Source: Protonemura montana | Lineage: Eukaryota; Arthropoda; Insecta; Plecoptera; Nemouridae | NCBI GenBank assembly: GCA_947568835.1 | Contig: OX387610.1 | Span: 15,543,001-15,607,000 of the forward strand | Reading direction: 5' to 3' | DNA: 64,000 nucleotides | Part shown: positions 38,201-49,017 of the stretch, in pieces | Position numbering within the stretch: position 1 is the first letter of the stretch | Layout of the letters: every line of letters begins with the position of its first letter | Position numbers and translations under genes: made by a program | The notes under the pieces: model-generated | Database searches by the model: none | Told to the model about the DNA's origin: nothing | What the model saw: only the letters and a program-made list of their open reading frames with translations

Positions 38201-40649
38201 CCTTTCGATTCCTGAAAGTTTCGGCCTGGTCACCACCTGGATTGTGATATCATAAAGAATCAAAGATAAGTAAATAGGATTGCTTAAACTTACTGGTAAG
38301 TGGGGATGAAACTGTTTCGGAATGTAAGTGTAGCATTTGTGATAGATAACGTAACTACCTACCATGCAAAGCACGTCTTATAATACCAAGAGCAATGCTA
38401 GGGAAGCAAGACTGCAAAATGTAAACTTTACTAACCATTATCTACTTTCTATGCTTACTTACTTACCTACTGATTGTATCTTGATATGGGTGCAGTCTAT
38501 CACGGCTACTACTTTTGGAAACCTTGCGATGGCGTAAAACTTCTGCTGTAACTCTTCAAACTCCTCGGGAGTTGCTGGGAAACGTATCACATCACGGCCC
38601 AAGCTGGCTATAGCTGCGGTAACTTGATGAATAATGACGCATGCTGTGGATTTGGTTATTCCTGCAAAATCCCCAATGGCAATCAACATAGTTCCTAATG
38701 CATAAAACCTTAAAGTCAACAAAAGACGATTTATAGGTGACACTGCATAGTTAAAATCGGAAGGTGCCGAAATTTCAGCTTCAATTTGGTTCAGCAATTG
38801 CAACACAGTAGGCTTGGTTAGGCGAAACCGAATAAAAAATTCTTCGTCGTTCCAAACGTTGAAATTGTCTGGTCGGGGACGAATTCTTCGTGCTGCTCGT
38901 CCACCCGCTGCAATGTTTGCCATAATCTCGTCTTCTTCATCAGACTCATCGTCTGTCACACCATACATGTTGAATCAGCTACAAGACAGTAACAGAATAT
39001 TACTTTACTTCCAGTCTTGACAGAAGCCCACATAGGCAGTAGAGAACTAGAAATCTTTAGATATGCCAAGACTGGCAATAACGATAGATTTATTATCATG
39101 TAATAATGTCATATATTACCTGTCTTGCTATCAGCATAGAAAAATAAGCCTTCAGACTTCAAACAAACATCAGTAAAGTTCACAAAGCAAATTGGGCGTG
39201 AGGTCTGTGTCATATGCCAAACGGACAAGTGTCAACACCAAATGGGAGGTTATGTATCACTCTTTACAAATGGCGGTATTCTTTCGAACACGGAATTAGG
39301 ATTCCAGATATCTTTCTTGATTCACGGTGATTAATTAAACACTTGCACTGGTTTTTAAAGCGTCAATAATTTTTATTTCACTTGCAAACATTTGATGTGG
39401 TGTATGTCAACCTCGAGTTATCTCTCTTGAGCGCCAGTCGAAGTACGAGTTAAGACAACTCAGAGTTGGGTGGCCAACTCCAAGTTAAAAATAATGGTAA
39501 AACGCCTAACTCCCAGTTTTAACCTAAATCGAACTTTAAGTCTCAGATAGGAGAACTGGTAAAACCGGGCCTAAGATAAAAGAGCGACTTTAAGCCGTCC
39601 CATGGCAGCACGTTCGGTTGGTCACTTTGACTTTGAGTCATTTATTTTTATTTTTTAAGACACTTCACAAATTATCCAGATGTTAGATGGTGTGAGACCG
39701 ATACGAAACAAAACGCGCACCACCATCAAAAGCTGGTCTAGGACTGACTCAGCCTCGTGTGAACGAGGCTGAAAAACACAAAAAAAACTCACAAAAAACA
39801 ACAAAAAACTCAAAAAAGTTGCAATGTTCTCTTCATGCTAAATGGTCGAACCACGATAACATGATGGATGCACGTGACGTGACGTAGGCTTTGGAAGGGA
39901 AGAAATCAGAAAACCCCCAATCATCGCAGATTCACCCTTCCCCTCCGTGAGAGAAATGTGTGTCTTGCGGCCTTCAGACCTGATCATTGTTGTTGACATC
40001 TTTCGATTCTGACAACAATGTTATCTAAGAAAGGCTTTTGCAGGTAGTCGAATGCGAATCTAATCTGTGCATTATACTGATTTACATTCGACAGGAACGG
40101 CAACAAACGAATATTGTTGAAATATGTACAGTTACCTTGAAAGTTCCCAACAATGGTACTCGTGACCGTGAACGCGTTCTTTTTAAAAAGTTCCCACCCA
40201 ACACTGTATGGTATCAATTACAGTTTGTTTCAACAATCGGGACATTATGAACATCTTATTGGACATCTTATTATGGACATTATTTATCTGACCGATAAAT
40301 AATAGCAAAGAAGATTTGCATTAAATTCAGAGCTCACTCACCTCACACATTCCTCGTCAAAAATACGCTGCATGGAAATGGCCTCCGTGGCCACTCTCCT
40401 CTTCACGCTGGCCATGAGAAGCGCGACCTCTGCCTGGACAGGCACAGGCTCGTAGTTGTGCACCCCGGAAATCGTCATGAGGTTGGTGGCTCGTGCCACC
40501 ACCCCCGTAACGCGACACCCACGTTTCCTAAAGAACTGACACCGGAGATGTTCCGCGGTGTCAGTTTTTTTGTTTACATTGAAAACAAATCCACTGCTAT
40601 CTACAATTAGAACACCTCCACGTTGAGACGAAATACGGTCTACCTCCAT
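32224..40649 (-). CDS. FLYWCH - MULE transposase - RING finger fusion gene, eight exons
   Basis: Exons: 40649-40342, 35384-35030, 34937-34734, 34503-34161, 34081-33830, 33522-33436, 33344-33255, 32420-32224. Phases agree at every junction and no stop interrupts the 611 codons. Introns are GT-AG except intron 3 (GCAAGT...CAG). Residues ~10-67 form a FLYWCH-like zinc finger (C37, C45, H64; the last His is Tyr66). Residues ~190-403 are a MULE core: D196 in HADATFKAVP, D262 in IVTDFEAAL, CWFHY at 283-287, E382 in RRTNNHVEAFH, so a DDE triad is present. Residues 404-546 are an acidic, Pro/Ala-rich linker. Residues 561-599 are a complete C3HC4 RING (C561, C564, C576, H578, C582, C585, C596, C599), closest to the IAP/MDM2 style but lacking the usual CP.C proline. 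FLYWCH plus MULE is a known pairing; the RING is not one I recognise. Transposon or co-opted host gene is undecided; no terminal inverted repeats were found. Confidence 0.85.
32517..33213. mobile_element. Harbinger-derived non-autonomous element in intron 7
   Basis: Termini AGGTACGTTCATACTAC (left) and the complement of AGGCTCGTTCATACTAC (right) are inverted repeats ~700 bp apart and nearly fill the intron between exons 7 and 8. Inside, ATG at 32747 starts an open segment (ELIIALVADKPFMYKVKRS, KTWVDIGAELQIS) that matches the first half of a MADF DNA-binding domain, a usual partner protein of PIF/Harbinger elements. No target duplication was clear. The element is an internal deletion derivative. 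Confidence 0.6.
35440..35757 (+). mobile_element. SINE with 5S rRNA-derived head
   Basis: 35472-35552 matches the interior of metazoan 5S rRNA, including CACCGGTTCTCGTTCGATCA, CCGAAGTTAAGCAACACT and TTGGATGGGTGACC, that is the internal pol III promoter elements (A box to C box). The 3' third of 5S is replaced by unrelated sequence. At 35676-35752 is a block (CCGTCCTTCGGAAGGGACGT, TAAGCCGGTGGTCCC, TCAGGAGTAGG) that I recall as a conserved domain shared by many invertebrate SINEs. A full 5S gene is excluded by the missing 3' end. It abuts the Harbinger Myb-like gene. Confidence 0.7.
35767..37456 (+). CDS. PIF/Harbinger accessory protein, Myb/SANT-like
   Basis: Six exons: 35767-35904, 36073-36334, 36432-36511, 36724-36889, 36967-37029, 37113-37456. 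All have GT donors and AG acceptors, phases agree, and the total is 350 codons with no stop. Residues ~10-85 form a trihelix/Myb-SANT-like domain (FTFEDTKRMMKLVRKYE, TWKHKNDAWNKLANDFNS, LQSKFKNMKRDYR). TGGGP follows, as in NAIF1-type Harbinger partners. The last ~115 residues are Lys/Glu/Gln-rich and probably coiled coil. In this superfamily the Myb-like protein carries the transposase to the nucleus and to the element ends. It converges on the transposase gene at 37650-38968 with ~190 bp between stops. Confidence 0.85.
37650..38968 (-). CDS. PIF/Harbinger DDE transposase (HARBI1-like)
   Basis: Two exons, 38968-38467 and 38236-37650, with a 230 bp GT-AG intron. Joining restores SVGGDQAETFRNRKG, the expected family block, giving 362 residues without a stop. 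Residues ~35-150 are the helical N-terminal region. The catalytic residues appear as D158 (VVAVIDCTHIKIQ), D235 (GDSGY) and E271 (RNVVERQYGVWKRRF), with 35 residues between D235 and E271 as usual. The tail is acidic. Start ATG at 38968 precedes an acidic stretch (DDESDEEDE). With the Myb-like gene this makes an apparently autonomous element lying in intron 1 of the FLYWCH-MULE-RING gene, antisense relations included. Confidence 0.92.
39480..39574. mobile_element. Right terminus of the Harbinger element
   Basis: Sequence ends GGTAAAACCGGGCC at 39571 followed by TAA (39572-39574), which fits a Harbinger end with its TWA target site. A matching GGCCCGGTTTTACC left end was not found upstream of 35767; the SINE at 35440-35757 occupies that place. 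The left terminus therefore appears lost or displaced. Confidence 0.5.
39575..40335. other. Rest of intron 1, no gene
   Basis: Contains a 10 bp stem hairpin (TCAGCCTCGT-GTGA-ACGAGGCTGA) at about 39750 and A-rich sequence after it. No coding signal recognised. Confidence 0.4.
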
Positions 40650-40780
40650 GGTAACAAGTGCTCTGTAGGAAAGATAAGACCCAACTGATTGACGACTAAC
40701 TACCCCACACGAACTATGCCAATCGCCAATCTCTGCGCTCTTCTGATTGGTCAGAATTAGGGTTGCAAAACGTACCGCTT
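40650..40780 (-). promoter_or_regulatory. CCAAT-rich promoter region of the FLYWCH-MULE-RING gene
   Basis: Within ~100 bp upstream of the ATG the minus strand carries CTGACCAATCAG and two ATTGG (inverted CCAAT) motifs (GAGATTGGCGATTGGC). This is an NF-Y-type cluster with no TATA box. It is consistent with a host-like TATA-less promoter, but there is no transcript evidence. Confidence 0.35.
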
Positions 40781-40985
40781 ACGGCGGGGCAGTACCGCTT
40801 TTCACTCAAAAGTCGGCGGGACTTTTCAGTCCCACGCTCGATGGTAATTTTCTTTTAAAAAATCGCAAAATCGCAAAATCGAACATTTGATTTTAAATCG
40901 GAGTGCCGATTGCTGAGAAGCAATGTATAATGATACCGATGTGATAATATATAGTATATCAGTATAGTCATATCGATATGACTAT

Positions 40986-41011
40986 CGGGTGAAGGGGGTG
41001 GGGAAGGGGGT
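40986..41011 (+). other. Potential G-quadruplex
   Basis: Four runs of three or more G (GGG, GGGGG, GGGG, GGGGG) within 25 bp, ~340 bp upstream of the fusion gene start. Confidence 0.4.
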
Positions 41012-41572
41012 TGTTGTGTCATAAGGCGAAAAACATTGAAACAATTTCAATACTCTCGCTATGCTTTGTCGTCGCTGTTTGGCAAAGCTTAGCCTTGCTA
41101 TCGCGTAGCGTAATCATAATTATGAGCTAGTGTATTTGGCATTTATTTTTCAGAATGATAAGATTCTGTGAATGCTGAATGCCATTGCCAAATAAAATTT
41201 TCCCTAACACGTAAAAATAACGTGTGTTTCTTGAATTTAAATGTAGAGTAGACCATACTTCTCCCGGAATGAGTGATCGACGTACATTATTGCAAGAAAA
41301 GGTGCAAATCAATGGAATTAGGACCTTTTCTATTAACTTATATTAGGAACCATCAAACGCTTGCTTGCAAGACAAACATTTCCCAATTTCTGTGGTGAAA
41401 ATATATTTTCTAGATGCTGTTCTGCAGGTAGAGGGCTCGTAGCTATCTCCTGTTTCATCTGCTAAGTGAATTTAGTGGATACAATTAACTGTCATGATAA
41501 CATGGATCTAGTACGAGGAAGCATTCATTACTACATACCCATGTTGTGTTGCTAATATTCCGTTTCGTAGGC

Positions 41573-43783
41573 GATCATTTGGGGACGCTGAATAGCAACT
41601 AATGGAATAACGACTAATACATCTTGCAACCCTGTGCGGCTGCCCCGCTGGAAGAACGTCTAATTTTTTAGCCTTTTTTCCGGTGGATTTACGTCTAACT
41701 TCCATTAGTCGTTGGTGCAGTGGATTAGTGTCTAACAATTTTTAGTCGTTTTTCCTCTCGATTAAAATGATAAAGTTAGACGCAAGTCGAGTGGATCTAC
41801 GTCTAACGATCTTTAGACACTCTTCCAATTTATAAAAGAGGGGCGGAAATTATTTTGCTGAATTAAACGCGAATTAAAATAAAATTATTAGACGTATTTC
41901 CAGTGGATTAAGAGCTAATTTTCTTTAGACACAAATCCAGTGGATTTACAACTAACAATCTTTAGACACTGTTCTGGTTGCAATTTTTAGAAAATGTCAA
42001 GCTGGATCAGCGTCTAATATTTGTTAGACGTACTTCCAGTGGATTAAGAACTAATTTTCTTTAGACACAAATCCAGTGGATTTACAACTAACAATCTTTA
42101 GACACTGTTCCGGTTGCAATTTTTAAAAAATTTCAAGCTGGATCAGCGTCTAATATCTGTTAGACGTACTTCCAGTGGAAAAAGAGCTAACATATTTACT
42201 ATAATGAAAATATTTACAGTGAATGTTGTTGAGAAAAGAAAATGTTGCTCTTTAACTGAAATTGTATAATATTCTTTGTATCTCCTTGGGAGACGAGTAA
42301 CCAAACAGTTAACGGTTAAATCTCAGTGCTATTGGTACCCATTTTCGGCAAAAAAAGCTGAAGATTCTACGGTTAGAAAAATGCAGACTATTTACAACCA
42401 AAGCAACTTGTGTTCATTTGTAACAGATTTCTGTGTATTTTCCCGTCGATATAACGTTTCCGTACGCACAGTGGCTTTTTGTTGGCTTTTTGTTGGCTTT
42501 CTCCATGGTACAGAGTTGTGGTGCACAAGAAACAAAGAAAAATCAATATAAATTTCTTTTAATTCAGAATTGTCAAGAAACAAGCAAAATATTTTTTGAA
42601 ATAAAGGTGTACACACACCTACTTATAAATCAGTGTCTTTAAGATTATAACTTCCATGGTGTATTTACATCATTTCCTTCACTATTGTGTGCCTCTGCTT
42701 ACATATATATATTGTGATATTGTGATCACATATATTGTGATATATATATATATCATATATATATATATATATCATATATATATATATATATATCATATAT
42801 CATATATATATATATATCATATATCATATCACATATATATCACACATATATTGTGATCCGAGCTCCGTCAATTGGAAGGAAACTCCTTACCTGAGTGAGA
42901 CCCTCCAAACCACATAGGTATTTCCGAGTAAGAAAGGTTTCACTCTAATGTGTTCATATCATGGAGATCTAATTTCAAAACGTTCGGTTCATATGTTGAC
43001 AAGTGGTTTGACAGGAGTCAAGTGAATGGCAGAAGGAAAGGGACGGAAAGAGTCGCTTGGAAGCAGGGATTCCACAAACTTTGTGGTCTGTTAACGGTAA
43101 ATACGAGGAGTATCGTCATTTTAATTATTAGCAGATTATTTACTTTACGTAAAAGGTTTAGAATATTGCATTTGTACGCACAGGAAGTTCGCGTCTGAGA
43201 TTGGGATTAGGGTACCATGGGTGGATTTTTATAAACATTCTGGCCGATGTCAGGGAGGCATCCTGGACATATCCTGAAAATTTCTACTCGACACCACTCA
43301 CTCGAAGTTGATGTGATGGAAGTACGTCTAACAGATATTAGACGCTGATCCAGCTTGCAATTTTCTCAAAATTGCAACCGGAACAGTGTCTAAAGATTGT
43401 TAGTTGTAAATCCACTGGATTTGTGTCTAAAGAAAATTAGCTCTTAATCCACTGGAAATACGTCTAATAATTTTATTTTAATTCGCGTTTAATTCAGCAA
43501 AATAATTTCCGCCCCTCTTTTATAAATTGGAAGAGTGTCTAAAGATCGTTAGACGTAGATCCACTGGACTTGCGTCTAACTTTATAATTTTAATCGAGAG
43601 GAAAAACGACTAAAAATTGTTAGACACTAATCCACTGGACCAACGACTAATGGAAGTTAGACGTAAATCCACCGGAAAAAAGGCTAAACAAATTAGACGT
43701 TCTTCCAGCGGGGCAGCCGCACAGGGTTGCAAGATGTATTAGTCGTTATTCCATTAGTCGCTATTCATGCGCCCCGATCATTT
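41573..43783. mobile_element. 2.2 kb foldback-type transposon with 8 bp target duplication
   Basis: The element (41581-43775) starts GGGGACGCTGAATAGC and ends with an imperfect complement (GCTATTCATGCGCCCC). GATCATTT flanks both sides (41573-41580, 43776-43783) and is single (GATCTTTT) in the empty-site relative at ~10333. Arms of ~460-600 bp are built from many TTAGAC/GTCTAA units alternating with CCAGTGGATTA. The left arm has an extra ~130 bp tandem copy (about 41900-42030 repeated at 42031-42165). The middle (42190-43310) has no recognisable transposase. An 8 bp duplication fits hAT, P, Merlin or MULE-like elements. Confidence 0.85.
42690..42850. repeat. AT microsatellite
   Basis: Runs of TATATA broken by CATATATC units in the centre of the foldback element; self-complementary. 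Confidence 0.85.
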
Positions 43784-44249
43784 CACTTGCCAAAATAAAC
43801 AAAAACACTGCAGAGTAACATAGTGAACTAGTGAGTAAATAAGTAAGTTTACGCGCATTTTCTTTATCTTTATGCCATCGACATTCCGAATATTTGGGGA
43901 AATTTTCAGAAATTATCAAAAATATTCGTCATCCAGCTTTGAATGTGGGTAGCAAACTGGCAAGCTATCAAACTAACCCTGCAAGCCATCGAAACCCATG
44001 ATAAGTGGAAATGCATCGAAAAATCTGTTCGCAGTCTTCTTGAAAATGATTATCTCGGATTCTGTAAATCCCTCAAACCTCTGCACGTGGTTGAAACAGA
44101 GCGGGGCATGTATTTCACAAGGTGCCTTATTGAGTCTTCTTTGCGACATGACCTAGGCATTCTTAACGACATCTGGCATATTCCATACCCCAGACAGCAC
44201 TCGACGTCTTGACAATGTTTGCAAAATATTTACAACTAACATTTCAATT

Positions 44250-44660
44250 GTCCATACAATATCTAAAATGTCCAAGATTACAACACATAGATATTCTATA
44301 GATATCCAAATGTCCCGATAAGTAATGTGAAATAAAAGAACTAGCAATATCAATAGCGATATTGTTTAAAACATTTCACGGATATTCCGAAAAAAAAAAT
44401 TCAATATCCTATGGACATTTCTTCAAACATTTCTGGGAAATTTAATTGAATGATATACAATGTTTCAGGGATAATACTACTCAACCTCTCATGGACGTTC
44501 ATAACAACATCCTCAGGATATTTTATTGAATGAGAGATAATTTCCCAGGGATATCGTTATACAATCTCTTCTGGATTTCTATTTCAACATCTCTAGGATA
44601 ATTATTCAAATTGGAAATAATATTTCAGGGATATTTGTTGTTGCACAAATTTCGGGAGAA
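44250..44660. repeat. Degenerate ~75-80 bp periodic repeat with GGATAT-type core
   Basis: Roughly five to six imperfect units, each containing a CAGGGATA/AGGATA core, a TTGAATGA-like spacer and an ACAACATCTC-like segment. No coding potential. The unit length is by eye. Confidence 0.45.
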
Positions 44661-45078
44661 TTACAAATTAGGCCTTTATCATTTTTCAAATTACATAGAA
44701 TAATATTTATTGATTATTCAATTTAACAAACATTTTGAAGAATTGGAATAACAAACAATAAATGTGAAAACTTTATAATGCAAATCTAGATGCTCAAAAA
44801 AGTTTTTTAAATTATCCATAGAAAAAGTACAACAGGTTTAGTGGAAAACAGAAATCTAGAATTTCTGGGATAGTCATCCACTTAGTCCTTTGCCTAAATG
44901 ACAGTATCAAAAACGCACATTTCTTAAACATATGTAAATCAAAATGGAAACCTATCGTAAAGAGCTCAGTCTCAGAAAACTTGGGCTTAGAAACTTAGGA
45001 TGCATTGGATTTCAACGTGTTAAACAATTTTTAAATTTACATATTAACCTTATGGTTGAGTTTGTTTCTGAACCCGGT

Positions 45079-45080
45079 AT

Positions 45081-45120
<40 letters not shown>

Positions 45121-45600
45121 TATAGTTTTTATTCCACAAGAACACAGTGTGTCATACAGGAAAGTCATAACAAAACTCATTTACATCGCACCAATTCCAC
45201 TCATTAGTCATCACATAATCATCCATTTAACATTACGTTTTATCTATTTACACATGAAGTTGTGATAAGAAATTCGTCAATGTCATGAAAACAATGTTCA
45301 ATAAGATACGTCTTAAGACTACGTTTAAAATCTTTTCCACTCTTCTCTTTCAGCTCGGAGGAGAGAGCGTTATAGAATAAACAGCCTGCATAGACTGGAC
45401 CTTTTTTAAAAATAGATATATTTGGTTTTTCAAGCCTATATTGGCATTTTTGCCTGGTAATACAAGAATTCAATTTAGTCTTGACTAGGCTCTGGTCATT
45501 AATTACAAACATTATCGCATTAAAAATATATAGTCTGGTGAGGGTCATTACTTGAAAACGTTTAAATAAAGGTCTGCACGAGTCTTTGACTTAAAGATTT
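45079..45600 (-). mobile_element. LINE 3' end with TTA repeat tail
   Basis: The minus frame 45548-45240 has the ORF2 C-terminal signature (LYIFNAIMFVINDQSL, GPVYAGCLFYNALSSELKE, FKRSLKTYLIEH). It is followed by a short UTR and an (ATA)n tail at 45079-45121. It is 5'-truncated and lies just downstream of the tnp2-like pseudogene on the same strand. Confidence 0.75.
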
Positions 45601-45633
45601 TGCGTGATGCAGCCAGCTTTTCACGGCTTCCTC

Positions 45634-47959
45634 TCAAATGTTCAATACGACAATGACACTGCCATCAATGCCGCAGCAACTGTCTCGATCTAATAGTTTT
45701 ATTGTATATTTTTGAAAAACGATTTTTTTGTATTGCGGATTAGTACAATTTTCCAATAAAGGGCCCACTTCGTGTATCCCGCTAAATGAAAACTCATTCC
45801 TCATTGTATTATTCGGGTCATTATTCAAAGGACTAGGGAGGGTTTGTCGCTCTATTATCCGACGAACAATTTGCTCAAGCGGCTTTTCACCCTTCCTGAC
45901 ATAATTTTTAAGTGGCTGCATATAATTCTCAAATTTGAAAGCGCTGAAGTTATCTAATGGACCATATTTTCGGGAATCATCTGTTAGGTGAATTAATCCG
46001 TGAACGTTATGTGAAATAAGGTGAATACCATAAATAGTACCAAAATTTTGAACAAATGCTCGTAACAGATCACCTGCATACGTACTGTACACTTCATAGT
46101 AATCGAGACTAACCAAGATTCTTATTGCAACATGCAGTGTCATGAAATTAATAAACTTTGGATCACAGACACCCATCTGGAAAGAATTTTTCAAAACCAG
46201 AGGACCTGTGTAAAGAAGAAACTGTCGAAGCTCAGTGGCTTTCCATCGACTAATATCCACAAGAGAACGAGGTTTCCGTGCAAACTCGAGAGGAATATGA
46301 CCCGCGAAAGACAATAAAATAGAAGACGCGTCTTGAACATCTCGACTGGATAGCTTATTCGGAACTTTGCCATTCATCCAGATATCACGAATCATTTTAC
46401 GAACCACACCCAGACATACAAGGTGCATGTAATCTAAGGGTACATTTGCCACCATATCAAATCCTATAATATTTTCTAGGATTGTTCTACCTACATGATA
46501 CCGTTGAGTGTAGGTTATAGGTAGAGTTTCAACGTCAATGTTAAAGTCTCTGCGTGAAAAATGACTACCTTACCGACAAAAATGCAGAGTACCGGACAGT
46601 ACCACTGTCGTATGAATTTTAATTTCGATATTTCTCGTAGGTTAACTCGCTTTTGAAACTTTTCATGCTCAAAAAATCTTCATCAATGTTTACCTCAACG
46701 ATTGATACACATGTAACGATATTAAAAAGCGAGTAACCTACTATAAATATCGAAATTAAATTTCATGTTACAGTGGCTCCACTTAACGTGAACTTCCGGT
46801 ACTCTGCATTTTTGTCGGTAAGGTAGTCATTTTTCACGCAGAGACTGTATCATTGACGTTGAAACTCTACCTATAACCTACACTCAACGATGATACTCAT
46901 CGTGAACATGGCTTACAAAATCTGCGTGGGATCTTTTAACAGCATCAAGATTTGAAAAACAAATTCGATTATGAATATATTCACCTTCTACTATACACTT
47001 TGTGCAAGAATTCCGTCCAGAATGCCCTTTAGTCTGGCAAACGAAGGACTTGGCTGGTGCATCGCAAATTAGAGCACTAATATTAACGGTAAAATGAGTC
47101 CCTCTAATACTTATACCATTCGATATTAATATATTTGCACCAGTTACAAAACGTTCTATAAACGCATTCGCATTGGATGGTTTAGAATTTCCATGAAAAA
47201 TACCAACCGGAAACACGTTCGAGTAGGGGATATTGTTGACATGGCCCAAAATAGGCCAGAGCTGACTGGAAGAACTATTCGAAATAGGCAAACCATCGAT
47301 ACCAATTGACAAATCTAACTTACGCGTGTTACACTTACTTAAATCAGCATGTAAAACCTGAAGAATACCCTCATATCATCTGTTTTTGTTTGCCTTGGTG
47401 TACGTACAACTGTGCGTGCGTCTCTTGGGAGGTCAGAATGAGAGGTATTTTCTCGTAATATCTTCAACAGTGCACCTAATGCATTTTGAGGAATATTGTA
47501 ATCTAAAGCCCACCTGCCAAGATGATTAACAAGATCAGCTGTATCTTTAACATCATGCTGGCATTCGTCTAAAGTTGCTTCATAAAGCCCCAAGTCAATA
47601 ACAGGTATGTGCGGCAGAGACTGGGAAATACATAACCTCGGGTCAAGATTGTTAACAATGCTTTCGTCATCATGGGTAACATTATGGGTAACACTATTGC
47701 TGGTTAAGCTGAGCCCGTCAGGATCATCAAAGTTGTGAGAAGACCCACCAAGGCCTTGATCAATGTCTGACGATGTGACATTCACATCAAGTGCAGGATT
47801 GGGTTGAACAGGGTCTTGCGTAGGCCTAATATATTTACGTATACAACCAGTGGAACTACTGGAACCTAATACAGCTAACTGCTCAGCTCTAAGGAGCCTA
47901 TTACAATGGCGACCTGAAAGATCCCGATAAAATTTTCTAGCTTTATTTGGCTTCGACAT
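45634..47959 (-). pseudogene. tnp2/EnSpm-like transposase, broken by a frameshift and a MITE
   Basis: 47959-47339 gives the N-terminal part (basic start, acidic middle, KILRENTSH, RDARTVVRTPRQTKT). 47387-46890 continues after a one-base frameshift (LSIGIDGLPISNSSSSQLWP, CDAPAKSFVCQTKGHSG, SCTKC). 46501-45634 gives ANVPLDYMHLVCLGVVRKM, ARKPRSLVDISRWKATELRQ, NVHGLIHLTDDSRKYGPLDN and FSAFKFENYM. This order matches the large transposase-like proteins related to CACTA/tnp2 found in many invertebrates; the exact superfamily is from memory. The MITE at 46502-46889 splits it, and removing it with one target copy restores continuity. Confidence 0.7.
46495..46896. mobile_element. Foldback MITE, copy 1 (388 bp, TSD ATGATAC)
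   Basis: The element 46502-46889 starts CGTTGAGTGTAGGTTATAGG and ends in its complement; complementarity extends ~120 bp or more from each end. ATGATAC occurs on both sides (46495-46501, 46890-46896), a 7 bp target duplication. It has no coding capacity. It is inserted in the tnp2-like pseudogene. Confidence 0.9.
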
Positions 47960-48979
47960 TCTAGCCTCATTTCATGCTTTAGCCCTGCAAGATTTTCAAG
48001 ATCAACTAGAAGAGCAAGATTATTTACATTTAAGGATGTTAAGAACAACCATAGCCCCTTCTGCACGCTTTGCTTTAAATATAGTCCTACCCCCAACTCC
48101 CTAGGCCCAGAGTAGGCACATATATGCTACAGTATTATAGCCCTGCAAATATTCAATGTGTATTATATATGAACGTACCTGTTGGTTAACGCAAAATAAG
48201 CCGAATAAATAACACCGAATTATTATTTTTCAAAAAGAATAACACAACTAAACCCTACAACCCTTCAATGTGAAACCGGCCGGTTTTTTTATGTCCGACT
48301 GATTAAAGTCACCCGACAAAAAGTGTTTTGAGCAAACACGTGACTCGGCAGCAGGCTCAAAGTTGCGCCTAAACGCTCTAGCCTAACATACAGCAAATCG
48401 CTTCGGAGATTTATCTCTTTTCGGGTAGCGGTGAAATGTTAGGCGAGGTACTGATTTAAAGGTACTGTAACAGCCGTAATACGAGCACCGCGGCATTGTA
48501 AAATCGATCGATGTTACACGATAGACTAGAAGTACTCTTTACACCCTTCCTCAATAATAGATGGAATGAAACTGAGCAAGATGTGGTGGCAAATATAGAT
48601 CATAAAGTTCCGCATGCCACCCATGCAAATACATTGGCGAGCACCCGCTCTAGCACTGATGACGCCATCACGAATGCAGCGTTGCGCGATAATATTTCCC
48701 TGACGTGTTACTGCAAAGTGACCAAAACGTGTTTTGTGCCCTTACTAAATGGCTGCCAAACTACCTGCGATCCTAAAATCGACATTGAATGACCAAGACT
48801 TTTAGGACACACTTTTTAATTTCCTTATTAGCAATTGTTTTATTCTTTAAAGGAATTTTTAAACTGTACATTAGCATCATAGTTTAAGGCCACTGTAAAG
48901 TAGACTAATTGTATTAATGATGAATTTTTTATACTTGACTCACCCAATGTTGCATTTGTAATCAATTTGGAACAGTACA

Positions 48980-49017
<38 letters not shown>

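Larger units (their letters stand above)
41322..44212. repeat. Second copy of the interior repeat found at 10090-10660
   Basis: 41322-41580 and 43776-44120 together align with 10090-10660. The two halves are separated only by the foldback element at 41581-43775, so 10090-10660 is a natural empty site. A plus frame at 43943-44212 (MWVANWQAIKLTLQAIETH onward) spans the right half; its counterpart at ~10500-10660 is broken. I do not recognise the protein. This is probably a decayed relative of the 7870-11416 element. Confidence 0.75.

Noticed and set aside
42656-42856. Ile/Tyr-rich hydrophobic peptide
   Set aside because: Translation of the AT microsatellite.
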